Source of the DNA: Planobispora rosea
Lineage (GTDB): Bacteria > Actinomycetota > Actinomycetes > Streptosporangiales > Streptosporangiaceae
Direction: 5' to 3'
Length of the DNA: 64,000 nt
Assembly: GCF_014648175.1 (NCBI RefSeq)
Contig: NZ_BMQP01000037.1
Location: forward strand, 1-64,000
Made by a program: the position numbers and the translations under genes. Below the pieces are notes generated by a model. It ran no database searches, had not been told where the DNA came from, and worked only from the letters and a program-made list of their open reading frames with translations. This document shows, piece after piece, positions 62,400-64,000 of the stretch. Each line of letters begins with the position of its first letter. Position 1 is the first letter of the stretch.

Positions 62400-62422
62400 A
62401 AACCTACCACGTGGTTAGTTTT
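62400..62422. promoter_or_regulatory. TetR-type operator between tetR and the binding-protein gene
   Basis: A 23-bp palindrome (core CCTACCACGTGGTTAG), differing from the site at 57895-57917 by two bases. It lies between the divergent starts at 62297 and 62489, so it can control both. Confidence 0.75.
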
Positions 62423-62488
62423 ACGGGTATGCTCGCCGCACATCCGGCCGAGACAGCCGTCCCCCCGCCTTGAGACGGAGTGAGCTCC

Positions 62489-64000
62489 ATGAAGAAATCC
62501 GCCAGGGTCGCCATCGCCGCGCTCGCCTTCCTCGCCGCGCCGCTGGCGCTCGCAGGCTGCTCGGACGCCGGCGGCGGCACGCCGGAGAACGAGCCCAAGG
62601 CCCTGAGCCTTGCGACGATGACGCTCCCGCAGAGCCTCGACCCGAAGGACGCCACCGGCAGCGCGCTCCCGTTCTTCCAGGCCGTCTACGACACCCTGAT
62701 CAAACGCGAGCCGGACGGTTCCTACAGCCCGATGCTCGCCACGGAGTGGAAGTACAACGACGACCTCACCGAGCTGGCGCTCACGCTGCGCGGCGGCGTG
62801 AAGTTCGACGACGGCACGCCGTTCGACGCCGAGGCCGTCAAGGCGAACATGGAGCGTTTCCGCAAGGGCGGCGGCGCCCAGGCCAAGACGCTCAACGACG
62901 TCAAGACGATCAAGGTGGTCGACGCCACGCACGTGACGCTGGAGCTGTCGAAGCCCAACCCCGCGATGCTGTTCTACCTGAGCGACGCGGCCGGTCTCAT
63001 GGCCAACCCCGCCGACTTCGCCAAGGGCGACGCGCTGAAGACCAAGCCCAGCGGGACCGGTCCCTACGACCTGGACCAGAACCTGACGTTCATCGGGACC
63101 AGGTGGACCTTCACCCGGGCCCCCGGCTACTGGGGGACCAGGCTCCCCTACGACACGATCACGATCAACTTCTTCGACAACGAGACGGCGATCGTGAACG
63201 GCCTCAAGACCGGGCAGGTCAACGCCGCCCTGATCCAGGACGCCGACCAGCAGATCAGCGCCGAGAGCGACCCGAAGATCAAGGCCGTCAAGCAGGAGTT
63301 CGACTTCCAGGGCCTGGTCCTGTTCGACCGGGGCGGCGTGGTCACCCCGCAGATGCGCGACCCGCGGGTGCGCCAGGCGCTGAACTACGCGATCGACCGC
63401 AAGACGATGCTGGAGAAGATCCGCCAGAGCCGGGGCGAGCTCACCAACCAGGTCTTCGGCAAGAGCACCGCGGCCTACAAGCCGGAGCTCGACTCCTACT
63501 ACTCCTACGACCCGGTCAAGGCGCGGGAACTGCTCAAGGAGGCCGGGCACGCCGACGGCTTCACCCTCAAGCTGCCCCGCATCGCCGCGATCGTCTCCGA
63601 CGCGCTCGCCGCCTCGCTCCAGGCCGACCTCGGCGCCGTCGGCGTCAAGCTCGTCTGGGAGGACGTCGACGCGGGCAGCGCGATCAAGCGCATCTTCACC
63701 GACCGCGCCTTCTCCGGCCTGGTCATGAACATCGGCCAGTCCTCGACCGACTGGGTCGTGGTGGGCGAGCTGGTCCTGCCCGGGGCGTTCAACATGTTCG
63801 GCTACACCGACGACACGGTGAAGAAGCTGCTGCCCGAGATCCAGGGAAGGGACGCCGAGGAGGCCAAGGCCGAGCTGCAGGCGCTCAACGAGCACCTCGT
63901 CAAGGACGGCTGGTTCGTGCCCTTCTACCGGATGACGTACCTGCACGTCTCGGACGGCAGCGTGACGATCACGCCGCAGGACGGCATGGCGGTGCCGTCC
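62489..64000 (+). CDS. Family-5 ABC transporter substrate-binding lipoprotein (runs off the window)
   Basis: 504 codons are visible and no stop is reached. The signal peptide ends in the lipobox LALAGC; the body is the DppA/OppA-type (family 5) fold: LPQSLDPKDATGSALPFFQA, VYDTLIKREPDGSYSPMLAT, FDAEAVKANMERFRKGG, PRVRQALNYAIDRKTMLEKI. Such proteins carry peptides or, in some bacteria, beta-glucans and cello-oligosaccharides; next to GH1, GH3 and a shared operator, a beta-glucoside is the best guess. A GGAG lies 8 bases before the ATG. Permease genes are expected to the right. Confidence 0.92.
   Translation, partial: MKKSARVAIAALAFLAAPLALAGCSDAGGGTPENEPKALSLATMTLPQSLDPKDATGSALPFFQAVYDTLIKREPDGSYSPMLATEWKYNDDLTELALTLRGGVKFDDGTPFDAEAVKANMERFRKGGGAQAKTLNDVKTIKVVDATHVTLELSKPNPAMLFYLSDAAGLMANPADFAKGDALKTKPSGTGPYDLDQNLTFIGTRWTFTRAPGYWGTRLPYDTITINFFDNETAIVNGLKTGQVNAALIQDADQQISAESDPKIKAVKQEFDFQGLVLFDRGGVVTPQMRDPRVRQALNYAIDRKTMLEKIRQSRGELTNQVFGKSTAAYKPELDSYYSYDPVKARELLKEAGHADGFTLKLPRIAAIVSDALAASLQADLGAVGVKLVWEDVDAGSAIKRIFTDRAFSGLVMNIGQSSTDWVVVGELVLPGAFNMFGYTDDTVKKLLPEIQGRDAEEAKAELQALNEHLVKDGWFVPFYRMTYLHVSDGSVTITPQDGMAVPS

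Noticed and set aside
62393..63946. Minus-strand frame of 517 codons at the right end
   Set aside because: Antisense to the clear family-5 binding lipoprotein, whose gene simply runs off the window.

Overview
This window is a chromosomal stretch of a very high-GC actinomycete. Leaderless promoters, Lrp-free two-component pairs, a Tex protein with an RG-rich tail, DUF5685, WGR-propeller proteins and several glycoside-utilisation clusters all fit Streptosporangiaceae (Streptosporangium, Nonomuraea or Planomonospora type). The family assignment is an inference from gene content; no rRNA is present.

Layout. 1-2.75 kb is the right end of a decayed integrative element: a broken Rep-type replication gene, a small coupled ORF and a frameshifted large serine integrase. 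It sits inside, and truncates, a secreted 5'-nucleotidase gene (2744-3895). 4-9.3 kb holds an amino-acid-type binding lipoprotein, an orphan methyl-accepting chemotaxis protein, and a NarL-type two-component system with a divergent membrane protein. 9.2-12 kb is a merR / aldo-keto reductase pair separated by a lone TnpB (IS605-type) element. 12-22.5 kb carries housekeeping and hypothetical genes (DUF998, nucleoside hydrolase, WGR protein, SpoU methylase, Tex, sialidase-like protein, YjbR, VOC, DUF5685). 22.7-23.05 kb is an RNA-rich unit: a 15-codon Met/Arg-rich mini-ORF, a strong terminator hairpin, then tRNA-Met(CAU) and tRNA-Arg(GCG). I regard this as the most interesting candidate in the window.

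24-33 kb has an FG-GAP lipid- or membrane-anchored protein, a CBM2 lipoprotein, an AA10 lytic polysaccharide monooxygenase, a ROK regulator/MFS exporter pair, a 2H phosphoesterase, an RTX-type secreted protein and a pentapeptide-repeat protein. 33-39 kb has a solitary N6-methylase-like protein with an altered catalytic motif, divergent from a DUF6493-like protein, then small membrane, flavin reductase-like and YjbR genes. 39-45.4 kb is a LacI-controlled alpha-glucoside uptake operon (regulator, binding protein, two permeases, GH13 enzyme; no ATPase, so a shared MsiK-type ATPase is expected). 45.6-48.3 kb repeats the two-component/membrane-protein module of 6.6-9.3 kb.

48.5-57.9 kb has a GNAT protein, pirin, VOC and DJ-1/PfpI proteins, metH behind an S-adenosylhomocysteine riboswitch, a STAS protein with a degenerate phosphosite and a GAF histidine kinase. 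58-64 kb is a beta-glucoside cluster: GH1, GH3, a TetR regulator and an oligosaccharide/peptide-type binding lipoprotein running off the window. Two near-identical 23-bp palindromes, one before the GH1 gene and one between tetR and the binding-protein gene, define a likely TetR regulon. No CRISPR array, rRNA or biosynthetic megacluster is visible.
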